A stretch of DNA of 64,000 nt, taken from contig JBAMDO010000056.1 of NCBI GenBank assembly GCA_037074765.1, positions 1 to 64,000 on the forward strand, in the 5' to 3' direction. The DNA is from Mansonella perstans (lineage: Eukaryota > Nematoda > Chromadorea > Rhabditida > Onchocercidae). A program made the translations under genes and the position numbers. Each line of letters begins with the position of its first letter. Positions within the stretch are counted from its first letter, which is position 1. Below are positions 26,401-39,145 of this stretch, one piece after another. The notes under the pieces are model-generated. The model worked only from the letters and a program-made list of their open reading frames with translations, was not told the DNA's origin and ran no database searches.

Positions 26401-29400
26401 AGTCCTGGATGATGGTAGTATAGTTTTCGACATCTGTGGCAACGATGACGACATGGCCATACGGCTACATCCGAATTCTTCAGTGGTAAAAGAATTTCCC
26501 GCTTTCAGCTGATATTGACGCACAGGTTTTACGGCCAGTGGTAGCCGGGTACTCATCGAAGATGTATCAGAGGCGACAAGATCAGTAGCAGCACTACTGC
26601 CACAAGGACGATATGCGTCAGCTTCAGAAGTTGCAGAATTTTGAATTTCAGAAGTTGAAGTTCGTAAGATGGGATTTCTCAAAGTTTGCAACGAAACTGT
26701 AGAATGACTGTTAGAGTGAGGTTTCAAAATACTCTGCCTTCTTCGATCCAACATTTCGAATATTTCAGTTTTGAAATGCTGAGAAATGAGGTGGTAATGA
26801 AATGCAACAGCTCAATTCGTTAGTCATTGTTGGTACTTACCGTTGCAGTTGTTTGAATGAACAGATTATCATCTTTTAGATTTGCTGATAAATAGATTCT
26901 TATAACAGATGATTTTTCGAATATTACCAAATATCAGTCGAAGTGTTAAATCAAATATAGGAAGATAATTGTTATTAATATGATTCCTAATGAACCCCAC
27001 TCGAAATCATCAGTTACACAGATTGAACCAGTTCAGGTGAAAATTTTTTTCTAAGAATTTCCATAACTGATCAGCGATCACTAGAAAAGGAGAATATTGC
27101 TCGCATTTTTGGCCTATCATTGTGTTATCTCTTCCTTCACCGATTTCATATAAGAAAATTAAGAAAATTAATGAGAATGAATATGATTATTCGATGAACT
27201 GAAGGTATCAGTCAGTATCTAGCTTTAAGCGATGGGGCAGAATGTTGAATATCTAGCGGACAGAATCGATCAGATGTCGAATATGGCCAAGAAAGACGAA
27301 GAATGAAATTAAGGAATACTTCTTTGACATGGATCAATTAATTCAATAATTAAAGAAATGAATATTTGCTATGTAAAAAAAGCTTCCTGTTTAGAGAGAG
27401 AGAGAAGTGATATCGAAAGCCTGAAATAATATGATTGAATTCAAAAAGTTTGAAAAATACTAGTACGCAATGAAAAAGATAAAAGTGATGAATGAATATA
27501 ATGAAAATAATATACATGTTTCCTGTTATTCTTGCCTTGAAATAAGTCAAAAATAATAGAACACTAGGAGACAAAAGGATAGTAAAATGCATAAATCTTG
27601 ATTAATTAAAAAGTTTTATCAAAACTTGATAAATGTTGGTTAGTTAAAAAGTTTTATCAAAACTTGATAAATGCTGGAGGGAGTTATGATAATTATAAAA
27701 AATACGACAACTTAGAAGATCTATTTGCGGGAAAGCAAAAAAAGTGGATCGTAAAATTTTTAAAAAATGTAAGGTTGTAAAAATTGATTAACAAGGAGAT
27801 AATTAATTAATTACTAATCGAGAAAAATGATAATAAAGAGATGGGAAGAATAAAGAGAAAGAGTGTCCACGACATCAATATTAGATTGTATGTTTCAATG
27901 TTGTTGACAAGTTGAAGTAATGCGAAAAATTCCGCTCGTAAGAGTAATCAGTAATAAGATGTGCGGCGAGGAGGGGACACAGCGCTGCTAAATTGAGAGG
28001 AAGCGATAATAAAGGTGGAATGTGGAATATTTTAAATGCAATTCTTATAATTTATATCCAAATCATATCAATCATTAGACGGTGAACAAATAAGTATATG
28101 AGTTAGACTGTAATTAGTACACTACCCTGAAATTATCAGTGTACTTATCAGGAAATTACTTTAGGAAATTCAGAAAAATCATTTAGACAAGGATCATTTA
28201 GACAAAGAGAAAAGAAGCAGAAGATAATAATTTCACTTTCCACAAAAGTGGGAAATTTCACTAAAAGAATAAAGAAAATAACAAATAAGCAATTGCGATA
28301 GTTGCAAGAACGGTTCAACCAGCTTCCAATCATACATATTTAGCAGAAATGTCGCATTAACTTCCAGTTACCAAAATTATTGTACAGAAGAATAATTGGT
28401 ACCGCAATAAAGATTTAGAAAGTAGGGAGTTAAATGTGGTGAACAATATAATTGAAAATGAGATGAAAGTGGTGAAAGAGTAGATGTGTGGTCGTCGTAT
28501 TGGATGATACATATATATGAGATATATATATATATATAGAGATATATATGGGATGAAAGAGTTGAAGAAATATGATATTTTTGCTATTGCTGCGTTAAAT
28601 TCAGGATTCAGATTTACCAAAACGACACCTTGCTGTTTGCCAATGAAAGACCGGATTGAGGCCAGATCGATAGAAGTGATAGGGGAAATATCAAAAGTGA
28701 TGTGACAAATGGAAAAGTGATGTGACAGATAGAAAAGTGATGTAATAGATAGAATGAACGAAAAGAAAAGAATGATGAGAAGACCATTGTTACGATATCA
28801 TTTCAGATGATCAACGTCATCACACTATCATTCTGTCACTAATAATATCACTAGTTGATACTGTTTGTACTGTGAGTGCAACGGCGGTATTGTCGTTATC
28901 AGATTCAGCGGGAATTTCGGGCATTACTGTTTCTCTCATCCATCCCATTCATTTATCAAAAACTGTGTCATCGCTAACTCATGTCATTGCTAATCCTCAT
29001 CAATTCTTATCTTCTCCTATCACTGTTTCTATTTATAACATTATTAATAAGGCAATTAGATTTTGTATATGGATCTGAATTTAAATTGGAATAAAATCCA
29101 ACTGCGACAGTTTTAGGAGTTTCTTGAACAAAAAATGTTTACAGGATACATTTTAATGATCAGCTAGAAATTTAATAATAGCGGCAACTTTCGTAATGAT
29201 CAAAATATTGCTTACTTTAGTTTCCGTTTCTTTAAATAAAAAAAAAAGTAAATTTTAAGAAACTTTAACTTACGGGTCAGCTCTAAGGATTTCAAGTTCA
29301 TCCTCCTGTTCCATAAGCGACATCTCAGAATCCAAATATGAACCATAATCACCAACACTGCCCTCATACTTGTATATTTGTAGTGCAGCATTGTTTGGCT

Positions 29401-30017
29401 TTAATTATGGAAAAAAATGTACAGAAAATATTATTTCATTGCTGGTCAATTAATTAATTTATTTAGTTGGATTCAGATTTGAAAAAATCTTGCAGCAGCA
29501 AATAATCACCGAGCTGACATAAATCTTTTTCCTATCTTACTCATCTAAGTTATGCTAATCAGAGTCGGACAGACTGTTTTGAGAACCAAAAGACTGCCAA
29601 ATAAAAGATTTTCGACTTCTTAGCACACTTAACTTTAACCCATTCATTCATTAATTAGGCAATTAAAATCATTTCCAACATTTCAACAGTTTTCTTCTTC
29701 AAATCTCTTCTATTTTATTTTCTCCTCCTTCCAAAAAATATTTGATTTTTCTTGAATTCTATGCTTGGTTACTCAGTGCTTGCTTATTAGTTATTGAATT
29801 CTCACTTAACAGTGCTAATAAGTAAGTATACAGATACCTTATGTGGTGCTCGAAGTGTGCGAATAACTTCTGGTAATTGTTCACCGATTGGTTTATGAAG
29901 CGAAAAATTATACATTATAGGACGATTTGGTTCCAAATGTGAGCATGACGTTGTTGCAAATGGATCCGAATCATCCACATATTGAATACGACAATTAAGC
30001 GTATCTACCATAACCAT
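14447..30017 (-). CDS. fhod-1: FHOD-type formin (GBD-FH3-FH1-FH2-DAD), complete, 26 exons
   Basis: Exons: 30017-29838, 29398-29274, 24797-24739, 24648-24542, 24419-24314, 24010-23916, 21789-21678, 21516-21398, 21190-21018, 20646-20509, 20238-20094, 20007-19897, 19648-19505, 19334-19197, 19064-18899, 18579-18457, 18308-18124, 17798-17679, 17612-17388, 17105-16986, 16797-16636, 16456-16266, 15998-15728, 15280-15160, 14973-14821, 14511-14447. CDS 3,654 nt (1,217 aa). GTPase-binding-like N-terminus about 1-120 ([12 protein letters not shown]); armadillo/FH3 about 121-345 ([39 protein letters not shown]); short proline-rich FH1 about 640-680; FH2 about 690-1100 with the GNTLNG motif, RSQAINIGL and [14 protein letters not shown]-terminal DAD with VDEILDGL and NRKSLRRT. 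All are typical of FHOD. Known role: autoinhibited actin nucleator/elongator of contractile structures, relieved by Rho-type GTPase signalling. Exon 18579-18457 may end at a GC donor or 18 nt earlier at GT. The start could also be the in-frame ATG at 30074. Confidence 0.95.
23001..23204 (+). CDS. Possible small nested ORF or orphan exon antisense in a fhod intron
   Basis: Inside the 2.1-kb fhod intron 21790-23915, the opposite strand has an ORF of 67 codons starting ATG at 23001. A strong-looking acceptor (TTTTCAATTTCAG) ends at 23031. The part after it is well mixed (begins [17 protein letters not shown]) and ends EYCQKF before TGA. It could be the last exon of a nested gene, but I find no convincing upstream exon or homology. 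It could also be chance. Confidence 0.2.
   Translation: MLIIFTFSISGLRVPEEIVNLKCKLASQIFEKQVSIKLILENSSLINSSSTDSRTEMKWTKEYCQKF
25286..26778 (-). CDS. fhod-1: Alternative 5' coding exon of fhod, about 490 residues
   Basis: One open exon of 1.49 kb lies between fhod exons 2 and 3. From its ATG at 26754 ([13 protein letters not shown]) it encodes 489 residues plus two bases. Its end (ATAAG|GTTTTT, phase 2) joins in frame to exon 24797-24739. Exon 2 also ends in phase 2 and splices straight to 24797 to give the normal FHOD alignment. No phase-compatible acceptor with a pyrimidine tract joins exon 2 to this exon, so it is best read as the first coding exon of a second isoform (about 1,605 aa). An acceptor TTTCTCAG lies 24 nt before the ATG and could be trans-spliced; a 44-nt exon at 26884-26841 with a GTAAGT donor is also in frame. 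The product is Ser/Thr-rich and probably disordered, with a [14 protein letters not shown] motif fitting an SH3 ligand and an acidic end ([14 protein letters not shown]). Confidence 0.7.
27613..27688. repeat. 38-bp tandem duplication containing a short inverted repeat
   Basis: GTTTTATCAAAACTTGATAAATG begins at 27613 and again at 27651. Each copy holds TTTATCAA-AAC-TTGATAAA, an 8-bp stem with a 3-nt loop. It lies in the fhod intron between exons 2 and 3. Confidence 0.7.
28510..28550. repeat. AT microsatellite
   Basis: Interrupted (AT)n and GATATA run in the fhod intron between exons 2 and 3. Confidence 0.8.
28693..28752. repeat. 20-bp tandem repeat, three copies
   Basis: AAAAGTGATGTGACAAATGG and two diverged copies start at 28693, 28713 and 28733. 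It lies in the fhod intron between exons 2 and 3. Confidence 0.75.
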
Positions 30018-33000
30018 TTTGATCCAGTTTATTCGAATAGTTCGTCTATTCAAGAAATATTGCAAATAAACCACCGTTCTTTCCGTATTCAGAATTGCTC
30101 TATCAGTTTTATGATTGTTTAATTTTTTTGATTGATTTCTTATATCGTCTTTGAATACATGAAAAGACAGCGAAAACTTTTGAATCGTTCAGAATAACAG
30201 TTTTGAAAGATTGCTGCGATTGGCGCAAAAATGCGCCTCAATCAAATAGAACACAACCGTTGCTAACAAATATCTAAAATATATGATAATGTAGAAGGAT
30301 ATGAAACAAACAAAATGTGAAAAAAACTTTCAACAACGTCAAATTTCAACATAAATTAAAATTTTACGATGTTTGCAAAACTGAAACGCATAAAAATCAT
30401 ACTAGTATAAGTCCATATTGCAAATGAAGTTAAATTTTAATTAATTAACGTTTTCAGTTTGAATACGCTGAAAGATATGCGCTGATACAAGAGTAATCTA
30501 TTCATTTCATAACAATGTCGCATGGGTTATATGGGTACTAACAAACAGTTTTGTCATTTAAAAACTTCAAAACTTTTTTTTACACGAAATTCTATAAGCA
30601 GAAAGGACGTAGCTGAAGATAGGTTGTGAAGACGAATAATTAAATGGCAACAGTTAAACGTTGCATCATTTGGTTGAAGAAATATGAATTAAATTAGCGA
30701 AATAAACTTAAAAAGGACGCCATAAATATGAAAACGCCATAAATATGAAAAAGTTAAAGTAGTTTTTGAAAAGTAAAGAGAAATAACAGATGTTTGTAAA
30801 TTTTAATCAAATTCTGCAAAGCAACAGACATGGAACGTTAGTTCTAGCTTTCTGTTGGTAAAAAATGAGAAATAAAATTTTTATTCGATTACTGAAATGG
30901 TAAAGATATAATTAAAGAAAAAAAATTTAAAGAATTTAAAACATTTTAAAACATTTAAATTTAAAGCACTTTTAAAGAATTTAAAACTATAAAGATTTGC
31001 GTTTTTTTTTTCTTTTTTTTCCTTTGGAGAAAATAATTAGGGCTTAATAACTAAATAATTTCGATTAGGAAAGTACGAGAAAAGGAAGGGAAAAAGAAAA
31101 CAGCCTGAAATCGAAAAGGACCTATGAAAAAAAGGTCTACAAAGAGACAAATTGTCTTTTAGCAGTTTTGAGATTTCAATTCGATAACAAACGACAGCAC
31201 AGGACGATGCATACTTGGCCAAATAAGATTTATTGCCAAAATTAATAGCTGGCGATTGTTGATGGATGAAAAAATGAAATCTGACAACTTTATCCTTCTT
31301 CATTATGCACTGATGATAAAATTAATCATCCTTTCATTAGATGCCTGAGGCAGTGTTAGATACAAAAATTGGGTTAGAATTCTCGCTGAAACGCCCAAAA
31401 AATTCGATGAAAATGACATTAAAAAATGCTTTCCATATCGAAACTGATGCAAGCTTCTTTTTTCAGAAAAACGAAAAAAAAGAAATTTTACGGAAAGTTT
31501 TCAAATGTAGAGGAGACTATTACACTATCATGGTCATCATCACCATTATTACTATCACCACCAATTATCATAATCATCATCAATTATCACTTTCATCATT
31601 TTATCATCAGCAACAGTATCAGTATATAAAGCAACTGCGGTATGTATCAACAAAATCAATTTCAATAAACTTTTGAAACCGGCCGTTGCATTTTACTTGA
31701 TTAATATCAAATATTATTGAAAGACTTTCGAATTTAGAGCGAAAAATAAAAAGATGAAGACGTATTGTTTATTCGTTGCAAGGGAAGGAAAAGAATTTCA
31801 AGGAAAAAAAGGAAATTTAAATTGAAATTAAACATATCAATAATTTCATCGAAATGACTGAATAAAAGAAATAATTTTATCCGTCTGCTTGGCTGATAAA
31901 ACGGAATACCGAAAGTATTCCAGCAACAAAAACTGACCGATAAAAACTTTTTAGACATTGTCTAAATAATTAAATTTGACAATAGATTGGATTCTGATAT
32001 AGATTTCGGGAAAGTTTGCAGTCCTAAAAGAAGCCTAATAAAAGAACCTAAAAAAATGTAAACTTAAAAAATACATTAAGTTCAGAAAGAAAATGCGTCT
32101 TTTTTTGGGTGATAATAATGGGTTAAGTGTTTGATATGTCTAAAAGACAAGTTCAAATGAAGTATTCTTAGCATCTAGAAATACAATGTTCACAATTCTT
32201 GACGGAAAAATTTTTTTATGTACGAGTTTTGCGCCATGTGGCAGCTAGCAGACATACGTATGTATTTAGGGGTTGTGTTAGTTTTCATGCAAATTAACAC
32301 AAATCAAATTCCACTTCTCGAGCAAATTGCCGCGATTTAAATATTTGCTAGGAAAAAAGTAAACATACCGACAATTCAAAATCTCAGGAAAACGAAAAAT
32401 TGATTAGCACTGCTTTTTATTTATTTACTCAGAATCTTTTAAACTTCAATTTCATAAAAAAACTCAAAAAAAAGTAAGAGAACGAAAATGACGTCAAATG
32501 TATGAAAGCTATATATCTTTAAGTTAGAGTCTAAGACTACATTTCCAAAAAGTTTTAATCATTAGCCTCTTGAGATTCATTAACTTATATCATATAGTGC
32601 ATTCAAACTTTTGCCGCTTAGCCGTTAATTAATTGAATAAACAAAAAAATGATACAATTTGAAATGTTTTCATCATTGGAAAATTACTCATATTTCAAAT
32701 AATATACGCAGCTACTTCACTTCTTTCTTTTAGCTTGGCCAGTGGATTTTTTTAAATAAATTTTAGAAATGACAAAAAGGTTTTTTAAATTAATTTTGTC
32801 TCAAATTTGATTATTAATCCTACTAATAATAAAAGGATGCTTGATATCATTGAAATTGATTAAATGATAATCTTAATTTGGGAATAAGTATGTCTGGCCA
32901 TTGCTTTTCTTAAGTTTACCGATTCTGAAAATTGTGACATAACATTTGCTTGCTAATTATTTCACCATGAAAAAAAGATATATTCCTACCTGTCGAAAAA

Positions 33001-36000
33001 CTAATAAATTTTAATTGAAAATTTGCTCATTTTACTTCTATTCCAGCAATTTCAAGGAATGATAAGAATAAATTATGGCCTCATATGGTATAGATACCCT
33101 TACTCCATTCACAAGTTCACTTATATTTTTAAATTATTAAAAATTTGCTTATTCAAAATTTCAACCTCAGCTTATTTTATAAATCATCTACTCAAAAAAA
33201 GAACAGCTGCAAAAAAAAAATTAAAGCTGATTACATCGTAGTGCAATTATATTACGGAAGCATAATTTCCGTTTCCACAATAAAAACAAAAAAAAAAAAA
33301 AGGAAATGTAAATGACAGAAACAATGTGATGGCATTGTGATACAAATGCACCATCACATAACCAGATTAATTCCTGCTGTTAAAATAGATACCACTGAAA
33401 TGCGAATTGAAAACCAGTTGCCCACTTCTTTTCCATTCTTTTTTATTGTTCTCATTTGAATAAGTCGCCGAGATATGACAATTTCGGGTGCTTTGAATTG
33501 ACAAAATTTATTTATATTTCGTTCAAATTACAATGTTGCATTAACAATTCAATGATGAATTCATTACTCAAAGATTGAATAAGAATGTTATGAACGTAGG
33601 TTTTTTTCAGTTATTCCTATTTTAATTTCCTGTTTTAAATTTGATAAAATTCATGTTTTTCTGAAAATTGTTTTTCCCTTAATTTTCATTACGTAAGTAT
33701 TCGAATAATTGCCTTCCATTCTAGCAATTTCTAATTTGCATTTTTCCGCGATACGATATCAGTTTTAGAAGTAGCAGAATAACTATCAGAAATATGCAAA
33801 GTTTTTCCTTTTTTCTGTGTTTCTTCTTTTACCATCTCAATTTGATGATTAAAAGAAAAATTTCGGCCAGGTTATTTTGATGTTATTCAAAAACAAAAAG
33901 ACTAAAAAATAGGATTGAAATTTAGTGAGAAAAAATTCAATGAATGCGAGTAAGGAATGAAATTTTTGATCAGTTCAGTCATCATCAAACTACAATTTCA
34001 AAATATCTTTTCATCGTCTTCAATTTTAAAAAAAAGGCTAAATAGGCTAATAATTGTTTATTTTTGCTTGTTTAAATGTTTTTTTTTGTTCATTAAAATG
34101 TTTGCATTTTAATTTATCTAATGAAATGAATGAAAGAATTTTGAAAAAAGAAAAGGTAGAATCATTTCCAGGTAATCTGCAGTGTTTATTAGCTATGATT
34201 TATTTAGTTACTTTACTAATCAGAATAACGAAACTGCCCAAGGCTGAGACAACTTGCATAAATAACTAACACTCTCTAGACAGTGCTCTAATATCTATAA
34301 GTAACTTCCGGTATTTCAGTGTGAATGGATGACTCACTGACTGATATACTGATAAAATTTCAAGAACATATGCTGCAGTATACATTTTGCTAAACCTGCT
34401 AAATTGTAAGGAAATCGGGAATTTTCATTTACAGCTATTAAATCAGTTAAAAAAAAAATTCGCTTTCTTAGCGGCGAATTTCAGGAAGCCTTAGTTATAT
34501 ACTGAACAAAAAAGCAAAAAAACAAATAATGTATATTAAAGAAAAAAAAGCGGAAGTAAAAACTTTCGAAGCTCTCTGAGATAATAAAAGAAGAAATTAT
34601 GTTGACGGACGGACAGAAAACATGGTTTCGAAGTTTTATCCCGAAAATTTTACAAGACAATTAAAAATATGAGATTATATTGGTAAAATTAACTCAACTG
34701 ATTGTTGGTGCTGGAGAAAGGTAGGAAAGAAGGAAGAAGCAATTATATTATTGTAGTTATAAACACCAGTTTTGTAGGAAGCGGAAGAAAGAAAAAAGCG
34801 GTAAATTTTCGGACAAATTTTTTAAATCGCTCGAGAAATCGGTGGAAAATCTGAGTTATACAAATGATTGTTGAGTGAGGGAATAATAAAAATTTACACA
34901 GACATAGGCATACACATACATTCACATACTTATAAACATTAATACAGGAAAAGCTCTTCGACATTTTTAGTTAAATAGAAGAAATCATTTATAAACGTCT
35001 GCTCAAGTACGCTTCAATTATACGGTACATGTCTATATGCATACTATGTGTGTATGTGCGTGCATACATATATATGGGTATCCTATATACGTGTATACGT
35101 ATACGTACGTATTTGTTTAATTTACTCATATTGAATTAGCACCTTTAACGGATAATTTTTCTCTAAGATAACCAGTTTCGTATGTGTGTATATCTGTGTG
35201 TGGTGTATGTAGTGTGGTGTAGAATATGCTGTAGAAAAAACAGATGTAACTAGCACTAAAAAATATGAGACTTTCATCTTCTTCCAATCAGAAAATTATT
35301 CCTAGTTTCGGTACCATTATTTTTAGTAACAATATAAAACGGAACAAAAGAAAGTAATTGACCTTGAAACGACAATAAAAAAAATTTTATTGTCAACAAT
35401 CGATGAGCTCTAATTACTGGATCATTTATAATTAATAATTAGTTATATAACTGGAAAAAAAAAAAACATTTTTCTTTTTAAAAGAGCACTAAAAAAAGCT
35501 TAGCATGAAAAGTAATTGAAATATTCCACCACTACATTCCACATTTCAACCACTTACTGATTTGTCTAAACTATCACTTTCCAACCGCTATTTTAGACAA
35601 GTAGCTAAAATAGTTCAAATATGATCCGCGATGGTAACAGCTTGGTGAGTAGAAAACAGGCGGGAGTTTTTTCCTTTTTAATTAATATGCTAACAGTTTA
35701 ATCAATAAATTGAAAGTTTTCAATTAAACTTTAAATTAACAGAATTTGTCATTTATGGAATTTGTCAAATATAAGAAAAAAAAGATGTTAACTGGTCAAG
35801 AGAAGGTTACGAACTGGTCTAAACTGTCTATCCAAACATCTATCTATTATCTATTAATTAATTCAAGTTTAATTCGAAATTTTATAACAAATTTTACTTT
35901 TCCGAAATTTGTCGCACATTTTTAACAGTAACAGAAGCTTTTCAGCTGAGAAAAAAGATCGAAATGATTCTTGCTGAAGTCGAAATAAATATGAGCGATT

Positions 36001-38999
36001 GTTTTGAAGAAATTAACAATTTTAAATTTGATAAAAACAACTCTCCTTCTTCAATCTTTAACTTGTCAAACTAATTCCCTAGACGACAGTCAATTTTGAC
36101 AGGAAGAAAGGTCATTTTCTAAATCTTCACTGCAAAAAGAAAAAACTGAAAAGTAAACAAATTGACATTTTTTTGAGAGAATTTTGTCGCTTACTTCCTC
36201 ACCGTATCTTTGAATATATTCGTATCAGTCGGATCGAACAATAATCGATCGATCCATCGTTGCTTCACTGCAGTAGTTCAGTTGACTCTAAGATGCAAAA
36301 TAACAGCCCTAAAGTTTGCTTGTTTTAAAAGAGCTCAATTGGGACAATCAAATAAAGTCATCATTGAAAGTTGGATTGAATTACAGCTGTAAATGCAAAT
36401 ATAAATGTTTGTAAGGAAACTATTTCGTCGCTCAAATTAAAAAAGAAAAAGAACTATCCGTTTAAAAAAACTAGTTTAAATTAAGTTTTTTCTATTTTCT
36501 GAAACTTTTTTTTTTGCAAAAAAAGTATTTTGGAATAAATGAAATGAAGTGAAGGAGGAAAATATTGCAGCAAAAACTTCAATTGCTTTATAACTTTTGA
36601 GAATTTCATCATTTACAACTAATGAACCAGCAAATTCACTTCCTAACCAATTTCGTAAATCCAATTCAAGGTTGCTTATGTTAAATTAAAAGGGTGACAA
36701 AAATTTCTTTTTTTTAGAGAAAATTTTTGGTCTCAAAAATTAACGTAGAAATGCAAATAAAATTTGAATTTTTTTCAAATTAAATCATTTTAATTCAAAA
36801 TATAGCATGCGAAAAAAAAAGTGTCACATTATTACATACAATAATTAAACGATTTACTTTTATTTAGGAAATACACCGATGACAATTTGAAATCTCATTC
36901 GTATTATTCATAGCATTACTAGTACCAGTTTGCTTTGTCCGCTTCAAATCATAATCCTTTTGCTTTTACCCTCCCTTTCATTCTACCATTTTGTCCATAA
37001 TTTTATTTTTTTCCAAAAAATTGATTCCCATGTCGCATTTTCTTCCTTTTAAACTAATTAATGAGCAAACTAATTATCATATTGTTCTTTTAAATAGAAT
37101 TGAAGCTATGAATATATACTGTAAAAATAAAAGCATAATTTAATAAGTAATTATGGTATTTGTGTAAATTTTGTTCTTTTTTTAACTAGCAAATGAGAAT
37201 TCTGCATTCAGTTCATTAATAATTTGTTCAATTTTCAATTTGATTTCTTTTTCCAAACTTATTCATATTAATCATTACAACTAAAATTAATGAATTATTA
37301 GTAAAATTAATGAAATGAACTATTAATTAATGAACTATTATTAGAAATTAATGAGAATCTAATTAATGAACTATTAGTTATTACATATCATAAAAATGAA
37401 ATGACTGCATGCAACAAAATGTCAGCAAATATTACAAAACCAAAAATAAATACTCAAATTTGAAAATTTTGAATTGAAATTTTTGTTATTGTCCAAAAAA
37501 GGCATAACTAATGTGGTACATTTTGGGCAGATGGATTTAGCAAATCACGGTCGTCGGAAATGGGAAATCTTAGATAGCTTGAAAAAAAGAAAATAATAAT
37601 CACATCCAAATACTCTGAGACACAATACATAAAAAATAGAGTATAATCTGATCGATTTTTTTTTAAGAAATCTTTTTTCACTCTGAAATTTTACATTGCC
37701 TCTTGAAAGTTTAGCATATCAGTGGTTCTATAAAAATTTTGAATTTCCTAACGATTAATGGATTGGATGCAACAAAATTTCAGGATGTACTGCAAAATTC
37801 GAAACCAGAAATTAAATACTTGGAATTGGGAATTTAAAACTAAATTTTCTGCTCGCAAAAAAAAGGAAATTGAATTTTTTTGTTTTCTCTGTTTTGCAAA
37901 AAAAAAATTACCAAGAATAAAAATTTATCATATAACATGATTGAATGCGACAGTTCAATGGAAACACAGTAGTTTCCATTATAAAACGACTTTCTGGTTT
38001 TTAAAAATTACCTCTTCAAATATAAAAAATGCATTGGGAATTAAAATTAGCCAGATGGATAAATATTTGCGATACTTTACAATGATTCTCGCAATATTTT
38101 CAAAATAAAAAATTTACACAAAGTTTGCAAGTTTAAAAACATTCATTTCAGGCGGAAACAAGCATATTAAGTTTCACTAGTATTTTAATAAAATACTCTA
38201 AAATTACTTTTCTAATTGTAATTTTAACTGCAGGAAAATTGTAAACAGAGGCTGTAATTAATCAAAATTGAAAACAAAGATAGGCTAATGAATTTCGTCC
38301 TGTTAATTTAACTTTAAAACGACCACAATTTCATGCAATAAATCAAGCCTGATATTGATGACTTATCGATAATTTAATGCTCATTAAACTGATGATAAGG
38401 ATAGTATGATAAAGTAATGAAGCATTACTAATAAATACAACAGAGTGATCATTCATAACGAAAGGCTATTGTTTCTATGCCAAAGTAAAGGGGCAAAAAT
38501 TGCCAACGGGCAACGATTATAGAAATATTTGGAAAAATTTTAATGGAAAATTGAGCAATTTAGCACTGCTTGTTATAAATGAAACATTTTTGGAATTAAA
38601 TTGTAATTTGAAAGAGTGCGAAGAGCAGAGCCGATAGGAAAAATTAATGGAAAAAGGAGAAAAACTGGAAAAGCAATCAAAAAACTCGATAGATGTGACA
38701 GATGATAAATGAGGAAAGTCAAATTACACATTATTATTTGTTACAGGTTAAAATTTAAAATTTTAATTTTTAATCATTTCATTCGTAATGTCATATTTTT
38801 GAAAGAAAGAAATGAAAAAAGCCAAATTGAAAATTTTTCATCAACTTTGAAAACTTAGAATGCTCAGAGTTTATCGTTCAATGGCTTCATGCCTTTCATT
38901 GGCCAAAACTAAATGCGACCGTAAACTAAATAGCTAATTAATAGATAAGAAAGAGCCTAAAGCTTTTGCAGGTTTTTTGTAAGAGTTATTTCAGAAGAG
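30018..38999. other. Large gap upstream of fhod, first part, no supported gene
   Basis: Nine kilobases of AT-rich sequence upstream of the fhod start. It should contain the fhod promoter and any 5'UTR exons, but none can be fixed by eye. The longest ATG-started ORF is 31341-31676 (111 codons). Its second half is low-complexity from TCATCA-type repeats, so I do not call it. A 40-codon ORF at 32218-32340 and a protein-like stretch on the minus strand near 36568-36680 are noted as findings. Alternating GTATAC/TACGTA runs occur at 35085-35112. Confidence 0.45.
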
Positions 39000-39021
39000 C
39001 ATAGAATGCGTTTATATGTAT

Positions 39022-39145
39022 GCGTGTGTGTGTGTCTGTGTGTGTCTGTGTCTGTGTCTGTGTGTGTCTGTCTGTGTGTGTCTGTCTGTGTGTGTGTCTG
39101 TCTGTGTGTGTGTCGTCTGTGTCGGTGTCTGTGCAGGTGTGTATA
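39022..39145. repeat. TG/TCTG compound microsatellite
   Basis: About 120 bp of TGTGTCTG-type units with small interruptions. The minus-strand translation (His/Thr/Gln-rich) is an artefact of the repeat. Confidence 0.9.

Noticed and set aside
25739..26512. Long open frames of 161 and 95 codons on the plus strand
   Set aside because: They are antisense shadows of the large alternative formin exon, whose minus-strand reading is open for almost 500 codons and splices in frame to the FH3 region.
27613..27688. Repeats with hairpins considered as a CRISPR-like or regulatory array
   Set aside because: Only two adjacent copies with no unique spacers, inside a eukaryotic intron.
31341..31676. 111-codon plus-strand ORF
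   Set aside because: The second half is translated ATC/CAT simple repeat and there is no splice, homology or composition support.
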